In this document: positions 32,255-40,516 of the stretch, piece after piece | Position numbering within the stretch: position 1 is the stretch's first letter | Layout of the letters: every line of letters starts with the position of its first letter | Assembly: GCA_019638385.1 (NCBI GenBank) | Contig: JAHBTW010000031.1 | Coordinates: 1 to 40,545 of the forward strand | Direction: 5' to 3' | DNA: 40,545 nucleotides | Source: Saprospiraceae bacterium | GTDB taxonomy: Bacteria; Bacteroidota; Bacteroidia; Chitinophagales; Saprospiraceae | The notes under the pieces: model-generated | What the model was told of the DNA's origin: nothing | Databases searched by the model: none | What the model saw: the letters and a program-made list of their open reading frames with translations, nothing else | Position numbers and translations under genes: made by a program

Positions 32255-34876
32255 TCATTGTATCTGGTAAGCATACACGCTGTCTCCATAGGCGGTAACG
32301 ATTACCGTGCGGCCGTTTTGGTACAGATCGGCGGCGAAGAAGCGCGTGTTGCCGGCTAGGGGGAAGCCGGGAAACAGGGCGCCTTCAGCATCTAAAAGCC
32401 AGATCATGCCGGTCTCACGGCTTACGGTTCCAATGCGGTCTGCCGGTTCGCCCGGAAAACGGATGCCGAACACTTCATCCTGCGGCGTCTCGAAGCGATG
32501 TGAGAATATCTTCCCAAAACTGTTGCCCTCGCCGTAGGCGTACAATGCCAGTTCGTTGCCCGACAACGCGACGTAGTCCTTGCGCTCGTCGCCGGAGAAT
32601 TCCCCGAAAGCCATGCGGACGTTTTTGCCTTCTCCCACCGGACAGGCCAGCCGGAAGTATTCGTTTTTCAACCCCACTACATGCACCGTTCCGGTAGTGT
32701 TCATCGCCACGATCCGGTTGCTGTTGTCCGACACCTGAAAATCGGGCGGTGAGAAAAACCCGCCGTCCAAACGTCGGGCCGGCATGCGCTCCCCGCCGTC
32801 GCGGCGGAACACCTGAATCAGCCCCTTATCGTTGAGCGCGACTAAATAATCCTTGTCTTCTTTAAAAAAATGCAATACCGGAAAACGCAATATGCCTGAA
32901 CCGGGCAGCGGATTCCAACCGGGCAGCGGCCTGCCAAGGCGATCAAATCCGTACAAGTTGCCGTTGGCGCAAGCCACGAAAAAGCAAATTTGCATCCCGC
33001 CGTCGAAATTCACGACCGTGACGCCATTGGTAGCCGGCGATTGCAGAGGCAGCGGGAAATTGCCCACATCGTCGCCTTTCATGTCCAACAAATGTATGTT
33101 GTTCGCGGTGTTCATCAGCAGGGCGGCGCTTCCGTCGCGGTAATAATCCATGCGTTGCACATCGGAGAGCAGTGGCCCTTCTAATTGTTTGCTCCAGCGT
33201 ATTTCGCCTGTGGGGCCGATCAGATAAAGACGGTGCATAGAATCCTGTATGGCAATGCAGGTAGCGCCTCCGAGCGCCTCCGGTATGGCAAAGGGGCGGC
33301 TGAGTGCCGGCGCCGACAAGAGGGCTTTCCAGGCTACTGCGCTATGGGGGCTTTCCGCGCCCTGTTTCACACTTGCGCCCCGCAATTCCCAGGCGCCGCT
33401 GCCTTTCTGCGCTCCGATGGCGACGGTTCCCAGCGTCTCTATCAGCCCGGCAAACAAAGGCTCGCTTGGAGCGTAAGCCTGCAACAGCGGTTTTATTTTG
33501 CCCGACGGCATATATACAAACCAGGCGCCCGCTTCCTTTCCCTGCGCATAAAGCGGCAAAAAAGCCTCATCGCTCGCCAGGGTTTTGCCGGCTATGTACG
33601 CATCTACCCAAACCTCCAACCCGGCCTGCGAAGCGGCAAAAACGGCATAGTCGTTCAAAAAGACGTAATAGGGATTCTCCATCCAGCCCGGGTACGAAAG
33701 CGGCAGGAGGCGGTCGGTCATAAGCTGCCGGATGCGAAACGATTGGTAGTTGTAATCTTTCAATAGGCCGGTTTCTTCACCCAACGCATTGAGGCGGCGC
33801 TCGGCGAGGTCTTTGTTGCGCACTTCAATGACCGCAAACCAATCGGAAGGCAGCTCAATGCCTTTGGGTTGCGCCATGGCCAGCGCCATTTCTTTGCCGG
33901 CCCAGGAGGCTATGTATTTGCGAAATTGAGCAGATTCCGGCCCCGGCATTCCGTTCCAGTTGGCGACGGCGCCGAGTAGCAGAAAAGCGGTATTGTCGGG
34001 AATGATTTCCAATTGCCCGGAAGGAATCAATTGCGGGCGGTTTTGGAACGCAGCGGCCCAACCGGCGCCATCTGCGGGATACAATGCGCCGGCGATGGTC
34101 CAGCCACTTTTATGCCGTTGAAGATCGAGGCGCAGCCAATCGGCGAGCGTGGCCCAGCGCCGGAGTTCGGTCAAACCTTTGGGATGAACGATGCCCGAAA
34201 GGAGCAAGGGCAATTGGGCGGGTTGCAGATAAAGGCGCGCGGTAGCAGCCTCTTTTTTTGCTTTGCCTGCCGGCAAAATTTTTTGAAATCTTTTTTGAGC
34301 ATGGAGGCCGGAGGGGCGCCACTCCAATCGTCCGACGGCTTCCTCCACGAGCAGGGGCAATGCCGACACGATGAGCAAATTGCGATACTTCGCTACCGCA
34401 AAGGTGCGGCGGTTGTCGAGATACACCGTATATATTTCCCGACCGTGATAGGTAGAAGGCAATACCCGGCGCACTTCCGGGTGCGCCAACAAAGGCGCTA
34501 AGTCGAAGCCAGACCTCCGGGTATTGATGAGTAAAGAGGCCGAAACCTTGCTCGTTCCGACGCCGTGCAGACCCGCCGTGAGGGACGCGTTGCCCGATTT
34601 GTTGAGGTAGGGTGACCAAAAGCCCAGCACGCGTCCCAACAACTCCAGTTCCTCCCGCAGGGATTTTGTAAAGGCAAAATCGGCGGCCAAAACAGTAGAA
34701 TCAGTTACGAAAGCCGCCCGGTAGTCGGCATATTCAATTACAGCCGGCACATCGGCGGGCAGGCCCGCATGAGGAGATACATTGCCGAAAGGCATGCCTT
34801 TGAAGTGCAGCCAGGCCCAGACCAAAATGACGGATAGGGCAAGAAAAATGAGTAAACGGCGCTTTAAACGGTTCAA
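32255..34876 (-). CDS. Anchored two-domain protein: DUF3352-like part and C-terminal beta-propeller
   Basis: About 873 residues. The start is difficult. The first ATG (34951) overlaps the divergent DUF423 gene. A TTG at 34876 gives the much better N-terminus NRLKRRLLIFLALSVILVWAWLHF, a basic segment then one membrane anchor, and is preferred. The first two-thirds have repeated helix/strand units (PADVPAVIEYADYRAAF, IPDNTAFLLLGAVANW, RNKDLAERRLNALGEETGLL) resembling DUF3352-type proteins. The last third is a propeller of PQQ-like blades (HRLYLIGPTGEIRWSKQLEGPLL, GNLYGFDRLGRPLPGWNPLPG, WLLDAEGALFPGFPL). It is probably periplasmic and of unknown function. The family assignment of the first part is tentative. 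Confidence 0.75.
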   Translation of the reverse strand: MNRLKRRLLIFLALSVILVWAWLHFKGMPFGNVSPHAGLPADVPAVIEYADYRAAFVTDSTVLAADFAFTKSLREELELLGRVLGFWSPYLNKSGNASLTAGLHGVGTSKVSASLLINTRRSGFDLAPLLAHPEVRRVLPSTYHGREIYTVYLDNRRTFAVAKYRNLLIVSALPLLVEEAVGRLEWRPSGLHAQKRFQKILPAGKAKKEAATARLYLQPAQLPLLLSGIVHPKGLTELRRWATLADWLRLDLQRHKSGWTIAGALYPADGAGWAAAFQNRPQLIPSGQLEIIPDNTAFLLLGAVANWNGMPGPESAQFRKYIASWAGKEMALAMAQPKGIELPSDWFAVIEVRNKDLAERRLNALGEETGLLKDYNYQSFRIRQLMTDRLLPLSYPGWMENPYYVFLNDYAVFAASQAGLEVWVDAYIAGKTLASDEAFLPLYAQGKEAGAWFVYMPSGKIKPLLQAYAPSEPLFAGLIETLGTVAIGAQKGSGAWELRGASVKQGAESPHSAVAWKALLSAPALSRPFAIPEALGGATCIAIQDSMHRLYLIGPTGEIRWSKQLEGPLLSDVQRMDYYRDGSAALLMNTANNIHLLDMKGDDVGNFPLPLQSPATNGVTVVNFDGGMQICFFVACANGNLYGFDRLGRPLPGWNPLPGSGILRFPVLHFFKEDKDYLVALNDKGLIQVFRRDGGERMPARRLDGGFFSPPDFQVSDNSNRIVAMNTTGTVHVVGLKNEYFRLACPVGEGKNVRMAFGEFSGDERKDYVALSGNELALYAYGEGNSFGKIFSHRFETPQDEVFGIRFPGEPADRIGTVSRETGMIWLLDAEGALFPGFPLAGNTRFFAADLYQNGRTVIVTAYGDSVYAYQIQ

Positions 34877-34928
34877 AATAGTACTTTTACACGGTGAATA
34901 GCATGGCAAGATTAATACTTTTCCGGTT

Positions 34929-35348
34929 ATGAGAAAAATGTTCCTGCGCATCGGAAGCGCGCTCGCCTTTTTTGCAGTTGCGCTCGGCGCATTGGGCGCG
35001 CATGCGCTCAAAGAAATCCTCAGCCCTGAACGACTCCTTTCCTTCGAAACGGGCGTGCGGTATCACCTCCTTCACGCATTGGCGATCGTCATAACGGCTA
35101 CGCTCATTCACTTCGGCAAGAAGCGGGGCTTAGTGTATGCGGCCTGGCTTTTTACAGCCGGCATCGTACTGTTCTCCGGTTCTATTTATCTGCTGGCCAT
35201 GCAGGATGTATGGAAAAGTAATTTGTCGTACCTCGGCCCGGTCACGCCCATCGGCGGAGTGTTGTTTCTGGCCGGCTGGGTGATGTTATTCATTTCCACC
35301 TTCCAGAAACCGACCGCCTATCACAACGCGGGCAAATCAGCGGATTGA
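34929..35348 (+). CDS. DUF423-family membrane protein
   Basis: A 139-residue protein with four membrane helices and DUF423 hallmarks: ALGALGAHALKEIL, FETGVRYHLLHALAIV, AWLFTAGIVLFSGSIYLLA, and LGPVTPIGGVLFLAGWVML. The family is conserved in many bacteria and its function is unknown. The last residues (KSAD) and the stop codon come from a partial copy of a palindromic repeat (35341-35353), so the C-terminus has probably been altered by repeat insertion. Divergent from the propeller gene by about 52 bases. Confidence 0.93.
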   Translation: MRKMFLRIGSALAFFAVALGALGAHALKEILSPERLLSFETGVRYHLLHALAIVITATLIHFGKKRGLVYAAWLFTAGIVLFSGSIYLLAMQDVWKSNLSYLGPVTPIGGVLFLAGWVMLFISTFQKPTAYHNAGKSAD

Positions 35349-35447
35349 ATCCGTTTCGTCATTGTCGCCGATGCAGAGACGGATTGCATCCGTCTCTGCA
35401 TCGGCGTCACCGTTGCCGTTGTAGAGACGGATTCAATCCGTCTCTAC
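35341..35447. repeat. Cluster of three AGAGACGGATT palindromes
   Basis: Three copies of a palindrome lie between convergent genes. They are a partial unit CGGATT-G-AATCCG (35341-35353); a long unit with 17-bp perfect arms and a three-base loop (35368-35404); and a unit with 13-bp perfect arms and a one-base loop (35421-35447). All share AGAGACGGATT or part of it. The stop codon of the plus gene (35346-35348) and that of the minus gene (35433-35435) both fall at the centre of a unit. The hairpins may also end transcription from both sides. Confidence 0.93.
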
Positions 35448-37127
35448 CGAGGCGGCGCCCGGCCCGCGAATAAACCGCCCCGGCGTGGCCCCGGTATGTT
35501 CTCCGTTTTTCAGTACGTGTACACCGTTGATGAACACATGCTCTACGCCGACGGCGTACTGGTGCGGTTGTTCGAAGGTGGCCTTGTCGGCAATGGTGGC
35601 AGGGTCGAAGATGACGATGTCGGCAAAATAACCGGGATAGAGATAGCCGCGTTTTTTTAGTTTGAGATTGAATGCAGGCAGCCCGGTGAGCCGGCGTATG
35701 GCCTGCTCCAACGGAATGAGACCTTCATCGCGCACATAGCGGCCCAGCAAGCGGGCAAAGTTGCCATACGCTCGCGGGTGCGTACTCGATTTCAAAAAAT
35801 CACCCTCTGCGGCAGGCGCGCCGGCATCAGAACCAAAGCTCATAAAAGGCAGCCCGATTTGAGCGCGCACATTGGCTTCCGACATGAGGAAATACACCAC
35901 GCCTACCCGGCTGCCATCCTGTACGACCAAATCCATCACCGTATCTTCGGGGGAGGTTCCGCGCAGCGCAGCCACTTCGGCCAGCGTTTTGCCGGTATAT
36001 TTTTTGAGGCTGTCGGTCACAAATTCCACCAATAGGAGCTTGTCGGCCGAGCCGGCAGCGGCATAGAGGTTTTCCCAGTCGTCGGCATCTTTCAACATTT
36101 CCATTTTCACTCTGCTGCGAGTGGCAGGGTCTTTGAGCCGGCCGGCCCAGGCAGCGAATCCGCCTTCCTGCACCCAGGGCGGCATGGAAGCGTCCAATCC
36201 GGTAGCGCCTGCCGTATAGGTGTACATATTGGTGCTGATGGGAATACCTCTCTCGCGCGCGTCAAGCAGCTTTACCGCCACGGCATTCATTTTATCCCAG
36301 TTTTTGCTGCCGGCTGCTTTGAGGTGGTAAATCTCGGCGGGGATTCTCGCTCGCAGCGAAATGTCAATTACTTCGTCTATGGATTCAATGAGGCGATTGC
36401 CCTCGCTGCGCATGTGGGTAATGTACAGCCCCCGGTGCTCGGATGCGGTTTGGCACAAGGCCACCAACTCGTCGGTATCGGCATAAAAAGCCGGTGCGTA
36501 GATGAGCGAGGAAGCCAGGCCCATAGCGCCTTCTTGCATGGCTTTCCGCACTAAGTTCTGCATGCGTTCGAGTTCTTCCGGCGTGGGCGCGCGGTCTTCG
36601 TAGCCGAGTTCGTGAATGCGCACGGTGGTAGCGCCCACAAAGGAGGCCACATTGGGCGATATGCCTTTTTGTTCTAAGTGCTGGAGATACTCGCCGAGCG
36701 TGGTCCAGGGAATATCGAACTTGATGTCGCCCTGCCCTTTGAGCATATCTGCTTTCATGGCGTCGTTGAGCGGCCCCATGCTCCAGCCCTCGCCCATCAC
36801 TTCGAGCGTGACGCCTTGCTTGAGGTCGCTCATGGCGCGCCCGTCGGCCAGCAGGCTTTCGGTAGCCCAACTGAGCATATTGATGAAGCCCGGACTGACG
36901 GCCATGCCTTTGGCGTCAATTTCCTCGCGGCCCCGCTTGTCGCCGATGTCGCCCAGCGCAGCAATGGTGTCGCCGTTGACGGCTACGGACCCCATAAACG
37001 GCGCGTCGCCGCGCCCGTCGTAGATCACCGCATTGCGAATGACGAGGTCGTAATCGGCGCCGCGTTTTTCGGAGCAAGCCCACAGCAGGGCCGCGCACAT
37101 ACAAAGGACGAAGGCGTTTTTATTCAT
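35433..37127 (-). CDS. D-aminoacylase-type amidohydrolase lipoprotein
   Basis: A 564-residue lipoprotein (lipobox LWAC, Cys18) of the N-acyl-D-amino-acid deacylase group in the amidohydrolase superfamily. Family features: YDLVIRNAVIYDGRG at the N-terminus; THMRSEG (His238) and EIYHLKAAG (His268) as metal ligands; FGSDAGAP (Asp434) as the catalytic Asp; and GYFADIVIFDP...VFINGVHVLKNGEHTGATPGRFIRGP at the end. The first metal motif HxH is absent: the position reads SPGFINMLSWATES (79-91), and the usual Cys bridge region reads EVMGEGWS with Glu113. The protein should bind one metal at most. The last four residues VETD and the stop are encoded in a palindromic repeat. It follows the SdiA-regulated-like gene by 32 bases. 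Confidence 0.9.
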   Translation of the reverse strand: MNKNAFVLCMCAALLWACSEKRGADYDLVIRNAVIYDGRGDAPFMGSVAVNGDTIAALGDIGDKRGREEIDAKGMAVSPGFINMLSWATESLLADGRAMSDLKQGVTLEVMGEGWSMGPLNDAMKADMLKGQGDIKFDIPWTTLGEYLQHLEQKGISPNVASFVGATTVRIHELGYEDRAPTPEELERMQNLVRKAMQEGAMGLASSLIYAPAFYADTDELVALCQTASEHRGLYITHMRSEGNRLIESIDEVIDISLRARIPAEIYHLKAAGSKNWDKMNAVAVKLLDARERGIPISTNMYTYTAGATGLDASMPPWVQEGGFAAWAGRLKDPATRSRVKMEMLKDADDWENLYAAAGSADKLLLVEFVTDSLKKYTGKTLAEVAALRGTSPEDTVMDLVVQDGSRVGVVYFLMSEANVRAQIGLPFMSFGSDAGAPAAEGDFLKSSTHPRAYGNFARLLGRYVRDEGLIPLEQAIRRLTGLPAFNLKLKKRGYLYPGYFADIVIFDPATIADKATFEQPHQYAVGVEHVFINGVHVLKNGEHTGATPGRFIRGPGAASVETD

Positions 37128-37159
37128 GATAGTGGTATTGAAAAAATAGAAGATGGATG

Positions 37160-38098
37160 CTACTTTATGCCGTTTTTCAGCATCGGAAACACACAGATAA
37201 TTCCTTTCCCTTCTTTCCCTTCACTGGCAATATACAGGGTGCCGCTGCTGTCGAAACAGATGCCCTCCGGCTGTTCGAAAATTTCTTTTGCAAAGCGATG
37301 CATGGCCAGCGGTTTTCCTTCCGGCGAATACACCGCCATCATTCTTCCGGGGGCCGACAGGATGTAGTAATGCCCGCTGATGGGATGCACGGCCAGTCCG
37401 GAAGGGCTGAATCGCAATGCGCCCCCGTGCTCCGCGCGGGTGAGGTACTCCTGTAGTTTGGCGTACAACGAGTGTTGTTTGTTTTGTTCTAAAAACTGAA
37501 CGATATCACCCAGCCGGATGCGCATATACGGCGTCGTATCCAGTGCCATGCCGTCAAGGTGAACGGCATAGATGTGCTTTTCATCCTGGGCCTGTTCCGG
37601 CGGTGCAGCTTTGCAGGCTAAGAGTAGCAGGCGGCGCACCGGGTCGGCAACAAGCCCTTCCACATCGTATTCTTTGCTGAGCTTGTTTTTGTACCGATCG
37701 GTTTGTTGTTGCGGCGTGCCGCCGGCTATGATTCTGAAAATATGGCCGTTGCTTTTCACGGCAAAGAGGGTATCCCCGATGACCGCGACGCCTTCAAAAT
37801 CGCCTTCCGGGATGAAGTCAATGCGCTGTTTGATCTGCATGGTTTTTCCGTCCAACACATACACGCTGCCGCGTTCGTCCTGCACGGCGAGGAGGTCTTG
37901 CCTGTTGGGCGCCATTTCCAACCCGGAAATCTCATGCAGTTCATCTTCCAATTCTACCCGCTGTGCGGGCTTATCGAGCCGATACGGAAGCGCCGGAGAA
38001 ATAACCTGCGCGATGCTCCGGCAGCCGGCCAGCAAAAACACTGCGGAAAAGCAAAGGGCAATGCGTAACAAAATGGAGGATTGAACTGATTTCGGCAT
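37160..38098 (-). CDS. SdiA-regulated-like beta-propeller lipoprotein
   Basis: A 312-residue lipoprotein (lipobox LLAGC, Cys26). The sequence LEDELHEISGLEMAPNRQDLLAVQDERGSVYVLDGKT, GDFEGVAVIGDTLFAVKSNGHIFRI, YDVEGLVADPVRRLLLLACK and FEQPEGICFDSSGTLYIASEG is the blade pattern of the SdiA-regulated (YjiK-like) six-bladed propeller family. The molecular role is unknown. The start follows a TACCTTTG element by four bases, implying a leaderless transcript. It is the first gene of a two-gene operon with the amidohydrolase. Confidence 0.88.
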   Translation of the reverse strand: MPKSVQSSILLRIALCFSAVFLLAGCRSIAQVISPALPYRLDKPAQRVELEDELHEISGLEMAPNRQDLLAVQDERGSVYVLDGKTMQIKQRIDFIPEGDFEGVAVIGDTLFAVKSNGHIFRIIAGGTPQQQTDRYKNKLSKEYDVEGLVADPVRRLLLLACKAAPPEQAQDEKHIYAVHLDGMALDTTPYMRIRLGDIVQFLEQNKQHSLYAKLQEYLTRAEHGGALRFSPSGLAVHPISGHYYILSAPGRMMAVYSPEGKPLAMHRFAKEIFEQPEGICFDSSGTLYIASEGKEGKGIICVFPMLKNGIK

Positions 38099-38102
38099 GT
38101 CG

Positions 38103-38110
38103 CAAAGGTA
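38103..38110 (-). promoter_or_regulatory. -7 element giving a leaderless transcript
   Basis: TACCTTTG on the minus strand, followed by CGAC and the ATG at 38098. Spacing is identical to that at 10791-10803. No good -33 element is seen. Confidence 0.6.
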
Positions 38111-38298
38111 GGATTTTTTGTGATTTTACGGATAGCTGTGCGCTACACATGTTGCATGACAAATTGCACCATGAGGCGTAGGGTACGGTATCAAAAATGC
38201 AGAATCCAAAGTTCAAAGTTTTTTATATTTGTCAAAACACTTTTGAAAAACACTCCCTGCTGCGGCATTGCTTTTTCATTCATAAAACCACAGACCTT

Positions 38299-38640
38299 AT
38301 GACACATTTCAATTTTCCCCTCCTATCCTTGCTGCTCCGGTATCCGGCTGTCGAATCAATAGTTAGCTCAGGAAAATACAAGCTGGACGTCAAATTGAAC
38401 ATCTTCCCCAATCCTGCTCAGGATGTGATTACCGTACGCTTCCTGCCGGACGTTGCGCAGTACATGCAACTGGCAGACGTCATGGGGCATATCCGATGGT
38501 CATTGGATGTCTCCATCGGTACAGGCGATAGCGGCGAGGTATCCATCGATGTGAGCCGTCTGGCATCGGGGTATTACTACTTCCTGCTCAGAGACATAAA
38601 TGGACTCATCCATTCGCGGAGCATTTCCATAATTCATTGA
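38299..38640 (+). CDS. Stand-alone T9SS sorting-domain protein
   Basis: A 113-residue protein made almost wholly of a type A T9SS C-terminal domain: LNIFPNPAQDVITVRFLPDVAQYMQLADVMGHIRW, then VSIDVSRLASGYYYFLLRD and SRSISIIH. Residues 1-30 (MTHFNFPLLSLLLRYPAVESIVSSGKYKL) contain a short hydrophobic patch but no convincing signal peptide. There is no cargo domain. It may be the product of an internal deletion in a larger T9SS protein, or a small exported protein. The frame is open further upstream, but the start at 38299 is the most sensible Met. A strong hairpin follows the stop. Confidence 0.72.
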   Translation: MTHFNFPLLSLLLRYPAVESIVSSGKYKLDVKLNIFPNPAQDVITVRFLPDVAQYMQLADVMGHIRWSLDVSIGTGDSGEVSIDVSRLASGYYYFLLRDINGLIHSRSISIIH

Positions 38641-38647
38641 TCACCAT

Positions 38648-38680
38648 GCAGCCCGCAGGCATACCATACTTGCGGGCTGC
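38648..38680 (+). terminator. Terminator-like hairpin
   Basis: GCAGCCCGCA and TGCGGGCTGC form a perfect ten-bp stem with a 13-base loop, eight bases after the stop of the small T9SS protein. There is no clear T run afterwards, so it may act as an attenuator or RNA-stability element instead. Confidence 0.6.
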
Positions 38681-38698
38681 GACATTTATATTGCAAGC

Positions 38699-40516
38699 AT
38701 GAAAACAGCACTACTTGCTTTACTTTTCTTTATGCTAAACAGCATACCTATATATACGCAACAAACTTTCTTCAGGGAAAAAAGAGATAATGTATGGTTG
38801 TTTGGGAGGCAGTTACTACATTCAAGAGTAGAGTTTGATACGGAGCCTCCTGCGGTTTTCCCGGAAGAATTTCCCATGCGTTTCGAAGCCGCCAACGCAA
38901 GCATCTGCGACGCCGAAGGCGAACTGCTGTTTTACAGCAATGGGGTGTATATTGCCAATTACTTGCACCAGCCGATGGAGAACGGGACGGGACTTACTTT
39001 TGGCCCTTTTTTAAATGCATGGGCCAATGGAGGTTCTCGTTATCCGCAAATATTGCTTGCCCTGCCTACCTCTTCAGAAAGTACACTATATCGTTTTTTG
39101 TATTTACCCATAGATACATTGGCTGCCGATAATGTATTTGGATACGATGTGATGTCTTTTGGACTTTACAGCAGTACGATTGATATGTCGGAAAATGACG
39201 GAGAGGGCAGAGTTGTTTCAAAAAACATTCCGGTAATTCAAGATACCCTTGATAACGGAAAACTCACAGCCGTACGCCATGCCAACGGCCGGGATTGGTG
39301 GGTGTTGGCGTGGGAGGATTTTACCAACCGCTACTACCGCCTGTTAGTGACCCCGGACACCATCCTCAACCTCGGCCTGCAAGCCATCGGCGACACCATC
39401 CCGTCGGGGTTGGGGCAGGCGGCTTTTTCGCCAGACGGCACGAAGTATGCCCGGCTCAACCTGTACCTACTCGGCGGCGACCAGTACATAGACCTCTACG
39501 ACTTCGACCGTTGCAGCGGCATGTTGTCCAATCCGCAGCATTTTGTATATCGGGATACGGCATTAGCCGGTGGGCTGGCGTTTTCAGAGAATTCGAGATT
39601 TCTGTATGTGCCATCTTTTCGGTTTACTTATCAATTAGATACGGAGGCAGATGATGTAATCGCTTCCATGCAAGTCATCGGCAGTGTTTTTGATATACCC
39701 GAACCCAATCCTTTTTTTACGGCCCAGCTTGCGCCCGACGGAAAAGTGTATATCAGTTTCGGCGGCACTAAGGATAGTTTATCTGTTGTACATCACCCAA
39801 ACAAGCGATCACAGGCGTGCCAATTTTCTTATGCTGGTTTTCCATTAGCGGCCTATAATTTCCGCACCATGCCCAACCACCCCTACTACGGCCTCGGCCC
39901 CTGGGACGGCAGCCCCTGCGATACGCTGGGCATAGACAACCCCGTGCCGGTGGCTGCCTTTGAATATACCGCCGACAGCACGACGACGGGGGTAGAGTTC
40001 TTCGACGGTTCCTTCTTCGCCACGGCCTGGTATTGGGAACTGGGCGACGGCAGCACTTCTACGGCCCGCCATCCGGTGCATGTGTATGCGCAGGGAGGGC
40101 TATATACGGTGTGCCTCACAGCGAGCAACTTCACAGGCAGCCACACGGTGTGCGATACGGTACGGGTGGGGGTGGTGAGTAGTACTTTCGGCTCCGCTGG
40201 TTTCGACTCCGCTCAACCGGCGGCGGGCGTGCGGGTAGAGATATGGCCGAATCCTGTGCAGTTCGGCGTAGGGGCGACATTAGTCGCTGAGCGTATTCCG
40301 GCAGGGCTTCGCGGATTGAGCGTAGTCGAAATCCGCGATGCCCTCGGCCGCACGGTACGGCGCTTCACCTCGCCGGTAGTGAACGGTCGCATCCGGCAGG
40401 AGTTGGATGTGAGCGGCTTGGCGGCAGGGGTGTATTTTGTGGAGTTGCATTTTCACACGGGGTTGGAACCCCGCGCGAGCCGCTTGGGCGGGGGGAAGCT
40501 GGTTATTGTGCATTGA
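38699..40516 (+). CDS. T9SS-exported protein with PKD domain
   Basis: A 605-residue exported protein. Signal peptide MKTALLALLFFMLNSIPIYTQ is followed by a propeller-like region (about 25-420, with ANASICDAEGELLFYSNGVYI, LGQAAFSPDGTKYARLN, LAPDGKVYISFGG). A PKD domain lies at about 428-500 (VAAFEYTADSTTTGVEFFDGS...WELGDGSTSTARHPVHVYAQGGLYTVCLTASN). A type A sorting domain forms the end (VEIWPNPVQ...DVSGLAAGVYFVEL). The base composition alternates between A/T-rich and G/C-rich blocks. Short palindromic repeats lie in the PKD-to-sorting-domain linker and in the sorting domain. It is probably surface-attached and belongs to a paralogous family common in Saprospiria; its ligand is unknown. Confidence 0.9.
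   Translation: MKTALLALLFFMLNSIPIYTQQTFFREKRDNVWLFGRQLLHSRVEFDTEPPAVFPEEFPMRFEAANASICDAEGELLFYSNGVYIANYLHQPMENGTGLTFGPFLNAWANGGSRYPQILLALPTSSESTLYRFLYLPIDTLAADNVFGYDVMSFGLYSSTIDMSENDGEGRVVSKNIPVIQDTLDNGKLTAVRHANGRDWWVLAWEDFTNRYYRLLVTPDTILNLGLQAIGDTIPSGLGQAAFSPDGTKYARLNLYLLGGDQYIDLYDFDRCSGMLSNPQHFVYRDTALAGGLAFSENSRFLYVPSFRFTYQLDTEADDVIASMQVIGSVFDIPEPNPFFTAQLAPDGKVYISFGGTKDSLSVVHHPNKRSQACQFSYAGFPLAAYNFRTMPNHPYYGLGPWDGSPCDTLGIDNPVPVAAFEYTADSTTTGVEFFDGSFFATAWYWELGDGSTSTARHPVHVYAQGGLYTVCLTASNFTGSHTVCDTVRVGVVSSTFGSAGFDSAQPAAGVRVEIWPNPVQFGVGATLVAERIPAGLRGLSVVEIRDALGRTVRRFTSPVVNGRIRQELDVSGLAAGVYFVELHFHTGLEPRASRLGGGKLVIVH
40187..40336. repeat. Repeat units inside the coding sequence
   Basis: TTTCGACTCCGCTCAA (40201-40216) is preceded by a related unit TTTCGGCTCCGCT (40187-40199). 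It recurs in reverse complement at 40316-40331 with one mismatch. The second copy lies in a GCGGATT/AATCCGC hairpin (40311-40336). The units are translated in frame as FGSAGFDSAQ and LSVVEIR. Confidence 0.7.

Noticed and set aside
35368..35447. CRISPR-like reading of the palindrome cluster
   Set aside because: Only three units of unequal length, spacers of 14-16 bases, and no cas genes; better explained as dispersed palindromes.
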